From Legionella genomosp. 1 (GTDB taxonomy: Bacteria > Pseudomonadota > Gammaproteobacteria > Legionellales > Legionellaceae): a stretch of DNA of 38,445 nucleotides. Position numbers and translations under genes: made by a program. Numbering within the stretch: position 1 is the first letter of the stretch; every line of letters begins with the position of its first letter. The DNA lies in contig CAMCUM010000022.1 of NCBI GenBank assembly GCA_945878975.1, positions 1 to 38,445 on the forward strand. Reading direction: 5' to 3'. Positions 8,040 through 14,940 of this stretch are shown one piece after another. Under the pieces are notes generated by a model. It worked only from the letters and a program-made list of their open reading frames with translations. It was not told the origin of the DNA and did no database searches.

Positions 8040-9134
8040 TCATAGGGGGTTACTATTATAATATTGCTTCTTTTTTTCTAACCATGTGTCCAGGAGTTCG
8101 CTTATGCTACCATTTGAGTTAATGCATTGTTGTACTATTTTTTTTGCATAATCTTTCATATCTAATATATCGTTGGTGCTAATCTCGGATTTAGAGTTGT
8201 TGTATATTTCTCTCCAGGATATAAATTTCTCTGGTGTAGGTAGAATATTGGGGTGCACTAATTTGGGTAACAATTTTGTCGATAACTCAGCGACTGTTTG
8301 ATCTCCGACACCATCTGCAATACAAGCCAGAGTGATTTCTGAGTTAGAAATTTGTGGATTGTATAGAAGTGAACTGATGTTATCCGCTTCTTTGCTTTGG
8401 AGTTTAAATGAGTTATATGCGTAATTATTGATTATATCTGGAGTAATTGATTCGAAATTAGTAAACATATAATTTATTTCGGCTTCATTTAAAGCATCTG
8501 ATACGCCATCAGAACACAGTAAAATGGTATTTTTTTCATTCTTTGGCAATCTGAAGAAAGTGATTTCAGGTTCATAACATATTAAAGGACAGTAATCAAA
8601 GCCACCTAATCCACGATATACATAAGTATATTCTAAGTTTTTATTTCCCCAGTTGGTAGATTCTTTCTCCATTCTTATTTTTTCATAAAGATTACCGCGT
8701 CTATGTGCTTGGTTTAATCTAAGTGTTTTATAAGTGTCATTTTTTTTTCTAATTAAAAGTGCTCTAGAGTCCCCCAAATTGCCAATCAAACAGTTGTCCT
8801 TATAATGCATCGCGCATACGAAAGTGCTTCCAGTATCATAGAAAAAAAACAAGTCTCCCAAAAGATAGATGCTGGAATACAATAAGTTTGAGAGTTGCTT
8901 TATATCTGAAGGATTATCCCACATGGGAATAAAGTGAGTGTCCACCGAGTCTTCCATATAAGGCTTATCACCGTAAGACTGTGCAGCACGAATGTTGTCT
9001 TTCCACTCTTTATGAGTAGAAATACACCCTGATACCGGTATAGGAAACTTTTTTGACTTACTTGAGTAAATTGGTTGGGCCTCACTTTTTTGTTCTTGCA
9101 AGGCTATCTTTAAGTAATTTTTCATGAGCGCCAT
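8040..9134 (-). CDS. PP2C-type protein phosphatase with relocated metal motif
   Basis: A 364-residue protein with most PPM/PP2C motifs: GDKPYMEDS (residues 55-63), TGSTF (101-105), IGNLGDSRALL (117-127), LLCSDGVSD (205-213) and ADNIS (250-254). The metal-binding DGHGG/DGMGG motif, which should lie between MED and GST, is absent there. A good match, ACIADGVGDQTVAEL, instead occurs after the usual last strand (270-284). This looks like a circular permutation or segment transfer that could still build the two-metal site. PP2C enzymes remove phosphate from Ser/Thr. With an APH-type kinase two genes upstream, it may act on the precursor, a regulator or a host protein. The spacing in the operon is tight on the downstream side. 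Confidence 0.7.
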   Translation of the reverse strand: MALMKNYLKIALQEQKSEAQPIYSSKSKKFPIPVSGCISTHKEWKDNIRAAQSYGDKPYMEDSVDTHFIPMWDNPSDIKQLSNLLYSSIYLLGDLFFFYDTGSTFVCAMHYKDNCLIGNLGDSRALLIRKKNDTYKTLRLNQAHRRGNLYEKIRMEKESTNWGNKNLEYTYVYRGLGGFDYCPLICYEPEITFFRLPKNEKNTILLCSDGVSDALNEAEINYMFTNFESITPDIINNYAYNSFKLQSKEADNISSLLYNPQISNSEITLACIADGVGDQTVAELSTKLLPKLVHPNILPTPEKFISWREIYNNSKSEISTNDILDMKDYAKKIVQQCINSNGSISELLDTWLEKKKQYYNSNPL

Positions 9135-9147
9135 CGTGGTATATTTT

Positions 9148-9184
9148 TGTGTTTAACCTCCAAATCTTAAGGAGGTTAAACACA
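9148..9184. repeat. Perfect 14-bp inverted repeat in the phosphatase leader
   Basis: TGTGTTTAACCTCC (9148-9161) pairs perfectly with GGAGGTTAAACACA (9171-9184) around 9 nt. In the minus-strand transcript it lies between the methyltransferase stop and the phosphatase start, with GGAGG paired to CCUCC. An A-run rather than a U-run follows it, so it is not a simple terminator. It could be an operator, an mRNA-stability hairpin or an attenuator. Confidence 0.75.
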
Positions 9185-9201
9185 CTTAACTATTTAAAAG
9201 A

Positions 9202-10041
9202 TCATATTTGTTGAGCAGTAAACAATATAGGATCACATTCTTCTATGTCTTTTCTAAGTAACATCAATGAGAACCCCATCAAAGATAAGTTATCTCTAAA
9301 GAGTTGCATAAAATATTGATATCTATTTGACAGTGCTGTGTGGCGCTTTATTCCAAGTCTTTGTAAATGCTCGCGCTGCATAATTTTGTCAACAAAAATA
9401 TTAACTTCGCTGTTTGTAATAAAATCAAATTTATAGTTTTCACACAAGAAAAGAGACAGAGGGGCAATATTAAAAAAATCAACCCAATCTTTTTTGTATT
9501 GTGCAGTTATATTATGGTTAATCGCAATTGAAACTTGATCTACAATGGCTTTAGATGGCTCATTTAAATAGTACATTGGAATTGCGGCAATAAACCCATG
9601 TGGTTTTAAAACCCGAATAAATTCTTGTAAACATTTGGATTTATTGTTTAGATACGAGGTCACATTGCCACAAAATACCATATCAAATTGTTCATCTTTA
9701 TAATCAAGCTTAGAAGCATCTTGTACTACAAATTTAATTTTTTCAGCAACTCCCTCTGCTTCCGCTCTTCTCTGTGCTTCTTGTAAACTTTCTTCATTGA
9801 CATCTACTGCGGTCACATGACATTTTACTAATTTTGCTAGCTCAATAGCAGTGAAACCTGTGCTTGTTCCAATTTCTAAGACGTGACTATTTTCATTCAG
9901 GTAAGCCCCTTTGGCGATATTGGCAACACTTGTTACTCCGCCGGGTGGGCGATTAGTTTCTCTAACAGCTCCAATCAGTTCAAAATAGCTCATTTTTTGA
10001 ATATCTTGAATCGAGTCGTCTTGATATATCTCTAGTGCCAT
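9202..10041 (-). CDS. Class I SAM-dependent methyltransferase
   Basis: A 279-residue Rossmann-fold methyltransferase. Motif I is VLEIGTSTGFTAIEL (about 54-68), followed by the acidic end of strand 2 in VTAVDVNEES, then VVQDASKL and FDMVFCGNVTSYL (motif IV region) and a post-motif LKPHGFIAAIP. The C-terminal 110 residues are mostly helical, probably the substrate cap. The start is firm: AAGGAG is 7 nt upstream of the ATG. It is in operon with the kinase gene (15 nt upstream) and could N-, O- or C-methylate the peptide product, as thioamitide clusters often do. The substrate cannot be told from sequence. Confidence 0.85.
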   Translation of the reverse strand: MALEIYQDDSIQDIQKMSYFELIGAVRETNRPPGGVTSVANIAKGAYLNENSHVLEIGTSTGFTAIELAKLVKCHVTAVDVNEESLQEAQRRAEAEGVAEKIKFVVQDASKLDYKDEQFDMVFCGNVTSYLNNKSKCLQEFIRVLKPHGFIAAIPMYYLNEPSKAIVDQVSIAINHNITAQYKKDWVDFFNIAPLSLFLCENYKFDFITNSEVNIFVDKIMQREHLQRLGIKRHTALSNRYQYFMQLFRDNLSLMGFSLMLLRKDIEECDPILFTAQQI

Positions 10042-10056
10042 GGTAATACTCCTTTT

Positions 10057-11064
10057 CTAGGGCTTGATCGTAAAATGGTTCTGATGCATTCGCAATAAAT
10101 TAACGAAGCTATTATTATTTCCCCAAGGTTTCAGGGTGTTTATATCTAAATATTGATTGCTGTTTGAGATAATAAAACTTAACACATTCAAATTGCTTAA
10201 GAATGCATAAAAGTGAATCGCCATTTTTTCTTCATTGGTCCAGCGATTCCAAAGATGAGATAGAGAATAACCAAGAGTTGTTTGATAAACGTGGCCAAAT
10301 AACTCCCCGAAAGAAAGCAAAGGATCACCTGACACAAATGCTTCCAAGTCGATAGCGATCACGCTATTTGTATTCGCTTCAACAATAAAGTTGGTTAGAT
10401 TGAGATCTACTGGGGTTAGTTTAGGTTGAATGCTTGAAAAATACTTGTGATTTTCCATGAGAAATTTTTGTGCGACTTCAACAAACGGACGCAGTTCATT
10501 TCGCAAGTTATGATTTAATTCTGGGATGCCGTCTACAATTTTTTTTACAGACAATAAATTGTTCTCTACAAATTCACTCCAGCAATTAAGCTCTCCTATC
10601 AGGAAATCAGACACTAGACCGAATTTTTTGGTGGAAATACTGTTGCAAGAGTCTATATACAGGGTTAGTTGTTTGGATATGGAGTTTATAAAACGTTCAT
10701 TCGATATGTTTTCTAGATATGCGTCTAATAAACTAACACCGTTGATATGTTTGGATATACAGTACTCATTAGAGCTCAACTCGCCATGATAAAGAATCGT
10801 GGATATGGACGAATAAATTGGTTTGATAACATCATGAACGATGTTTTCTTTGGCCTTGGCCGCTCTATTTTGGGCGCTATTATAAATTTTTAGACAAAAC
10901 TTTTCGTTGTTTTCAATTTTTTGGATAAGAAAAAGCTCGTTTGCGGAAGCCACATCCATTTTTTCTATTAAAAGCTCTTGACTAGGCCCGAGGGGGGTAC
11001 TGTCACATATTTTTTTTACTTCTTCTATTGTAAACATAGCAAATTTCATCCATAAAAAACTCAA
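10057..11064 (-). CDS. APH-fold small-molecule/peptide kinase
   Basis: A protein of about 330 residues with the aminoglycoside-phosphotransferase (choline-kinase-like) fold. The N-lobe has CLKIYN with the likely ATP-binding Lys59. The catalytic loop is TPVDLNLTNF (Asp220, Asn225), matching the HxDxxxxN motif with a changed first residue. The metal-binding Asp239 is in AIDLEAFVSGDP. All essential residues appear present, so it is probably active. Kinases of this family occur in thioviridamide-type clusters, where they are linked to Ser/Thr dehydration, but the partner HopA1-type lyase was not found here. Its C-lobe is clearly related to the N-terminal domain of the YcaO protein at 14941. The start is uncertain: TTG 11064, ATG 11049 and ATG 11037 are all possible and none has a strong ribosome-binding site. 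Confidence 0.75.
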   Translation of the reverse strand: MSFLWMKFAMFTIEEVKKICDSTPLGPSQELLIEKMDVASANELFLIQKIENNEKFCLKIYNSAQNRAAKAKENIVHDVIKPIYSSISTILYHGELSSNEYCISKHINGVSLLDAYLENISNERFINSISKQLTLYIDSCNSISTKKFGLVSDFLIGELNCWSEFVENNLLSVKKIVDGIPELNHNLRNELRPFVEVAQKFLMENHKYFSSIQPKLTPVDLNLTNFIVEANTNSVIAIDLEAFVSGDPLLSFGELFGHVYQTTLGYSLSHLWNRWTNEEKMAIHFYAFLSNLNVLSFIISNSNQYLDINTLKPWGNNNSFVNLLRMHQNHFTIKP

Positions 11065-11099
11065 GCTCTAGAAAGTCAATCCACTGATAAGTAAATATT

Positions 11100-11801
11100 C
11101 TATATATTACCTATCGTGGAGGAGCTCCCTAATCCAGGACTTCTAATTGTAGTCACGGATTGATCAATGTTATCTCTATCAGGTAACTGCTGTTGTGTAG
11201 ACGAGAACATTGTAGGGCTTATTCTTGCTTGTTGCAGAAGTTGCCAGGTCAAACGGGATGTATCTCCGCAGAACATTTCAACAGCTTCAGTGCTCTGATG
11301 ACCATGAATCCATTGAGTTTCATCAGTGCTTCTCGAACAGGCTAAACCTAAGCGCTTGATCACGGCATGGCTGCTCTCATTTGCAGCTACACATTTGATG
11401 CGAACGTTGTCGATTTCAAAATTTCCGAAGGCATAAGTAATAAGAGATTTGCAGGCAGATGTGACATACCCTTTGCCTTGTTCATGTTCGGCAATCCAGT
11501 ACCCCAGTTCAGCGAATTTTAACTCGTAATTTATGTTTACAAGAGAAACGGCCCCCACCAAATCACTTCCTCTCCACATGCCAAGCACTAGAGATGCTCT
11601 TTCCTCGTTACTTGCTATGGCAGCTTTTATAAAATTTAAACTATCCTCAGGAGTTGTAGTTAAATCAACCCAGAATAGCCAATTTCTTAGATGGCCGCGA
11701 TTACGGTCGATAAGTTCAAAAAGTTGATCTTTGTCTTCTTCTGCAAAGTCTCTCAATTGTATGTCTGTACCTTGAACGATAATTGTTGTCATTTTTTGCA
11801 T
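11100..11801 (-). CDS. RimJ/RimL-type GNAT acetyltransferase
   Basis: Acetyl-CoA-dependent N-acetyltransferase, 233 residues. The GNAT core runs from IQLRDFAEED to RLGLACS. It includes the RimL hallmarks LRNWLFWVD, AELGYWIAEHEQGKGYVT (motif A, acetyl-CoA pyrophosphate loop) and NESSHAVIKRLGL. RimL and the C-terminal domain of MccE acetylate the amino group of processed microcin C, giving resistance. With mccF and asnS downstream, that is the favoured role. A paralogue is encoded at 18588. The C-terminal ~45 residues are extra and low in complexity. This is the first gene of the minus operon. ATG 11792 with AGGG 8 nt upstream is an equally good start. Confidence 0.85.
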   Translation of the reverse strand: MQKMTTIIVQGTDIQLRDFAEEDKDQLFELIDRNRGHLRNWLFWVDLTTTPEDSLNFIKAAIASNEERASLVLGMWRGSDLVGAVSLVNINYELKFAELGYWIAEHEQGKGYVTSACKSLITYAFGNFEIDNVRIKCVAANESSHAVIKRLGLACSRSTDETQWIHGHQSTEAVEMFCGDTSRLTWQLLQQARISPTMFSSTQQQLPDRDNIDQSVTTIRSPGLGSSSTIGNI

Positions 11802-11811
11802 CCCTGTAATT

Positions 11812-11825
11812 CGGTATCGTTACCG
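11812..11825. promoter_or_regulatory. Candidate operator between the divergent operon and tfuA
   Basis: The inverted repeat CGGTA-TCGT-TACCG lies in the 130-bp region between the divergent acetyltransferase and tfuA genes, close to the acetyltransferase start. It is of a size and position suited to a dimeric repressor or to a small hairpin in the 5' leader. No regulator gene is recognised in the cluster. Confidence 0.35.
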
Positions 11826-11931
11826 GAGGAGAACATTAACAATATTTGTTATTGATTGCAATTTTTTGTATGAATTTTTTTTCCAGTGCGTTATAGTAAT
11901 TTTGTTTTTTTGTTCCTTAGGATTGCATCAA

Positions 11932-12582
11932 ATGTCTGTGGCTATATTTGTCGGACCAACTTTCCCGTGTGGCCAAATAACAAAACATCTCCAAATTTCA
12001 GCAACAATTTTGCCTCCAATCAAGCGTGGTGATATTGAAGAAATTAAAAAAAATCATGAAATAATCGTAATTATTGACGGCGTGTTCCATAGTACTCTAT
12101 CTGTAAGTGCAAGAGAGATTTTGCTTGCGCTGAGGGAGAATAAAATTATCTATGGATGTTCGAGTATGGGAGCATTAAGAGCCGCAGAACTAGATAAATT
12201 AGGGATGATCGGAGTAGGTGACGTTTATGAGATGTACGCTAATAGAACCATCACATCTGATGGTGAAGTGGCATTATTGTTCGACCCCATTACTTTTGAA
12301 AATATGACAATACCATTAGTAAATGTCCGTTTTGGAATTTCGCAAGCAGTGAAAAAAAGAATAATTACGCAGTCAATAGGAAGCCGTCTGCTGAAGATTG
12401 CAAGTCAGATGCATTACACCGAACTAGACTATTTGTCCTTAATCCAAAAAGCGAGTGAAGATGCAAATCTTGGCGTTTACGATAAACTGTATAAGTATTT
12501 TGTTCAATGCTCTAATGAACTTGATTTAAAGAGATTGGATGCAATTCATTTAATAGAAAAATTGAATATTTTATATAAATAG
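11932..12582 (+). CDS. tfuA: TfuA-like protein (YcaO partner for thioamidation)
   Basis: A 216-residue TfuA-family protein. In methanogen McrA thioamidation and in thioamitide biosynthesis, TfuA works with YcaO to put sulfur into a peptide backbone, apparently by handling the sulfur donor. The conserved core is visible: VAIFVGPTF at the N-terminus, DGVFHSTLSVSAREI, then the hallmark GCSSMGALRAAEL, GVGDVYEMY and SDGEVALLFDP. ATG 11932 is chosen because family proteins begin a few residues before the FVGPT strand and AGGA lies 9 nt upstream. The in-frame residues before it would be an unlikely hydrophobic extension. The gene stands alone on the plus strand, divergent from the immunity operon. 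The dedicated ThiS supply encoded at 20497 fits its role. Confidence 0.85.
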   Translation: MSVAIFVGPTFPCGQITKHLQISATILPPIKRGDIEEIKKNHEIIVIIDGVFHSTLSVSAREILLALRENKIIYGCSSMGALRAAELDKLGMIGVGDVYEMYANRTITSDGEVALLFDPITFENMTIPLVNVRFGISQAVKKRIITQSIGSRLLKIASQMHYTELDYLSLIQKASEDANLGVYDKLYKYFVQCSNELDLKRLDAIHLIEKLNILYK

Positions 12583-12671
12583 TTTTTATGCCTTGATATG
12601 TCGACAACCCATGGGCTTGACAGTATTTACTAATTTGTTGTGGATTTCGATATACCTACAATGAATTAGGC

Positions 12672-12714
12672 AGGAGAGTCGACCAACCGGAAAGTCCCGT
12701 TGGCCAACTCTCCT
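12672..12714 (-). terminator. Long hairpin between tfuA and the PLP-enzyme gene
   Basis: The arms 12672-12687 and 12699-12714 (AGGAGAGT..CCAAC type) pair over 16 bp around an 11-nt loop. Read as minus-strand RNA, the two unlike positions become G-U wobbles, giving an unbroken stem. Read as plus-strand RNA they are mismatches. It lies about 30 nt after the stop of the minus-strand PLP-enzyme gene. There is no U-tract, so termination would be atypical; it may instead protect the mRNA 3' end. Confidence 0.5.
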
Positions 12715-12744
12715 ACCTTGCGATATTGCAATCCCTAAAAAGTC

Positions 12745-14412
12745 TTATTTCCGAAAAGACGTAGGCAATGCATTGGTAGAATTCTGCTGTTCCTCAGTTG
12801 TCTCGGTTCTTGTCTTAAGCGTTGGCTTTATAATTAATTCTTGTCGATTGAGATGTATATGGGAAAGCATTTCTTCTGATGGATTTACCTCTGCTATTGC
12901 ATCATGAATTCTTTTTAATACTTCACTAATCAAAAGCACCGGTGTTTGTCCTACAGAAAATCTAACCATTATATTTCCATTTTGGTTACTCATTGGAATA
13001 GTGATAATATTGGCTGTTTCCATCAACCAAAGGGCCGCATCGAGTGAATGATTTATTCTACCATCCCTGAAAATATTTAAAAACTCAACTCTTGATGTTT
13101 CGGGTAATTTGCTAATTTGACCCTCAATACTGTCAAGTAATTCTCTTGAGACCTTGTGACCCTTCAACATATTGAAAAATGTTAAAGAAAAAAACCCAGC
13201 GTCAGCTCGAGCCTGCATAGGCAATAGTTTCTTTAGGGTCTCAGCTCTGATATTCCGGCTTTTCCCCCAAGAGGTTACAACATCATTTACGCCATCCTCA
13301 AAGTGTCTCAAACGTAGTTGATATTCACGCATGCTTCCAAGATTTATTTCTCCGGATTTTAAGGCCCCCGTCATCGCTGCAAGCGCTCCACGCCCAGGCG
13401 TCAGATCAACAACGGTCATTCTATCTGAAATTTCTTCACGCAAACTATCATTAAAAGTTGCAAAATATCCAACTCTATCACCAGCTACAGAAAAAACTTT
13501 CGAGAAGGAGTGAGCAATTACCAAGCTTTGATTTAACTCATGTAATAATTCCTGCTCTCTTGGAGATGCATCTCCAAGAAGATGAGCCATTGTATAGTGA
13601 AGCCCATAAAATGGCTGGTTATCATGCATCATTGCTGCATAAGCCATATCTTCCAAAATCAAGGGCGCTCTTATTCCTTTATCCCAACAGAAACGGATGT
13701 AATCTAAAAAAACTCGTACAAGTTTCTTAGACTCATTAGCAGTTGGAGAATAACCTGTTGGATTGCCAGGAAAATTAAGATAGATAAGCGATGGATTCGT
13801 TTTTATCAAAGCATTTGTAAGCGAAAGGTAGTCAATATTCCAACGTCCGCCGGTTTCAAATGCATCACCATTACTTTGTGCATCCAAAGCTGTAACAAGT
13901 CTTGCGTCCTTATTGACAGATCCACCTAACATTTCAACAGGTAAATCATACAAAGGATAACCTGGTCTTATTACTACAGCTGTACTGCCAATGCATTGTG
14001 TTATCCCTGCAACAGCGCTAATGACTGGAGTTGATCCGGCGGAAAATCCAACCTGACTTTCCGCAAAACTAGTTTTAAAATTTTTTTTATGAAAATCAAC
14101 AATTTTACAAGCTAATTTCTCTGTATTATATTCCGAAGCCATATCATATTTTAGATAAGGAGATGAGCTCATCATGGACATTTTTGCTAATTCGTCCTTG
14201 ACTGCTCTTGGAACAAGCGCATCTGGCAAACCGGCGGCCAACGCGATATCATTCTGTCCTTCGGCGGTTCTGATTTTTTTCAAATTCATCATTGCCAATA
14301 TAACACCCAAAGACGCCGGGCCTTTAATATCTTTTGCAATCACGGACCCTCTTTCGGCCCAGGTTGTTACTGATCTTATTGTTGTTTTTCTTAAAGATGG
14401 ATTTAAAAACAT
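12745..14412 (-). CDS. Fold-type I PLP-dependent aminotransferase-like enzyme
   Basis: A 555-residue protein with the aspartate-aminotransferase fold. Visible elements are FSAGSTPVISAVAG (PLP phosphate region), RPGYPLYDLP (aromatic stacking), YLNFPGNPTGYSP (the NPxG Asn), LILEDMAYA (the Asp pairing with the pyridine N) and SFSKVFSVAGDRVGY with the Schiff-base Lys. It is longer than usual (about 400-450) because of a ~30-residue N-terminal stretch, an insertion near residues 270-290 and a polar C-terminal tail. It could transaminate, decarboxylate or racemise an amino acid; the substrate is unknown. ATG 14412 is chosen for GGGAG 6 nt upstream. It lies within the cluster, transcribed towards tfuA. 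MccE-type decarboxylases belong to another PLP group, so no equivalence is claimed. Confidence 0.8.
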   Translation of the reverse strand: MFLNPSLRKTTIRSVTTWAERGSVIAKDIKGPASLGVILAMMNLKKIRTAEGQNDIALAAGLPDALVPRAVKDELAKMSMMSSSPYLKYDMASEYNTEKLACKIVDFHKKNFKTSFAESQVGFSAGSTPVISAVAGITQCIGSTAVVIRPGYPLYDLPVEMLGGSVNKDARLVTALDAQSNGDAFETGGRWNIDYLSLTNALIKTNPSLIYLNFPGNPTGYSPTANESKKLVRVFLDYIRFCWDKGIRAPLILEDMAYAAMMHDNQPFYGLHYTMAHLLGDASPREQELLHELNQSLVIAHSFSKVFSVAGDRVGYFATFNDSLREEISDRMTVVDLTPGRGALAAMTGALKSGEINLGSMREYQLRLRHFEDGVNDVVTSWGKSRNIRAETLKKLLPMQARADAGFFSLTFFNMLKGHKVSRELLDSIEGQISKLPETSRVEFLNIFRDGRINHSLDAALWLMETANIITIPMSNQNGNIMVRFSVGQTPVLLISEVLKRIHDAIAEVNPSEEMLSHIHLNRQELIIKPTLKTRTETTEEQQNSTNALPTSFRK

Positions 14413-14482
14413 AGTGAGCTCCCTATTTATTAAAAAAGTATCGCAGACTACCACGATGCTTCATCGGAGGGAACTTGTGCCG

Positions 14483-14504
14483 AAAATCTCTACTAAGAGA
14501 TTTT
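14483..14504. repeat. Inverted repeat upstream of the PLP-enzyme gene
   Basis: AAAATCTCT, ACTA, AGAGATTTT: 9-bp perfect arms about 70 bp upstream of the PLP-enzyme start. It could act as an operator, or as a hairpin in the leader of the minus-strand transcript. It is AT-rich at the base and so of modest stability. Confidence 0.55.
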
Positions 14505-14836
14505 ACATTAAGCCCGAAATGAAATGGTTAGCCGATACTCAAGTGTACGATAAAAAATAAAACTCAAGCCATTCATGTTTTTGACTGAGCAATACTTTAG
14601 TGCGGACGAATATAACGATCGCTCTTGTTAACTACAAGGATAGATTTCATCATCGTAACATGTGGAAAATTGCATGAGTTTAGATGAATTATAATAAAAA
14701 ACTTGGTAGTTATCGCCGGTGCGACATCGTCGCTTGAAGTGAGGATCTCCTGACAAATACCATGTTCTTTTGTTGCAGGCATTTTAAGATATCTGTGGCT
14801 GTAACGCTCCCAGTGCGATTAAGGTCTGATATTATT

Positions 14837-14864
14837 GTTGAAATTTTTTTTGGGTTGCGTATAA
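14837..14864 (+). promoter_or_regulatory. Sigma-70 promoter of the main biosynthetic operon
   Basis: TTGAAA (14837-14842), a 16-bp T-rich spacer, then a perfect TATAAT (14859-14864). Transcription should begin near 14871, leaving a leader of about 70 nt with a CTGGG/CCCAG hairpin (14875-14890) and a short coding frame before ycaO. The genes after it run in one direction for about 20 kb with mostly short gaps, so this is likely their main promoter. Confidence 0.7.
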
Positions 14865-14891
14865 TGCGACTTTCTGGGCAGGAGTCCCAGT

Positions 14892-14939
14892 ATGATGGAC
14901 TTTTATCTTCTAAAACTTATAGTTATAGTGACGAATTAA
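14892..14939 (+). CDS. 15-codon leader peptide abutting ycaO
   Basis: ATG at 14892 is preceded by GGAG with 7-nt spacing. The frame encodes MMDFYLLKLIVIVTN and stops at 14937-14939, one base before the ycaO ATG at 14941. The ycaO gene itself has no clear ribosome-binding site. Translation of this short hydrophobic peptide could therefore deliver ribosomes to ycaO by coupling. The GGAG sits in the loop of the CTGGG/CCCAG hairpin, giving a possible point of control. A biological role for the peptide itself is unknown. Confidence 0.45.
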   Translation: MMDFYLLKLIVIVTN

Positions 14940-14940
14940 T

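Larger units (their letters stand above)
14413..14940. other. Divergent intergenic region of 528 bp
   Basis: Separates the minus-strand PLP-enzyme gene from the plus-strand biosynthetic operon. It contains an inverted repeat (14483-14504), a strong plus-strand promoter (14837-14864) and a 15-codon leader frame (14892-14939). A 61-codon minus-strand frame (14782-14597) has no ribosome-binding site and is not accepted as a gene. No regulator gene is seen. Confidence 0.6.

Noticed and set aside
14597-14782. 61-codon minus-strand frame in the ycaO upstream region as a second precursor (its TTKFFI slightly recalls ALFFI)
   Set aside because: No ribosome-binding site, long unrelated sequence after the resemblance, and the match is only a few residues; probably chance.
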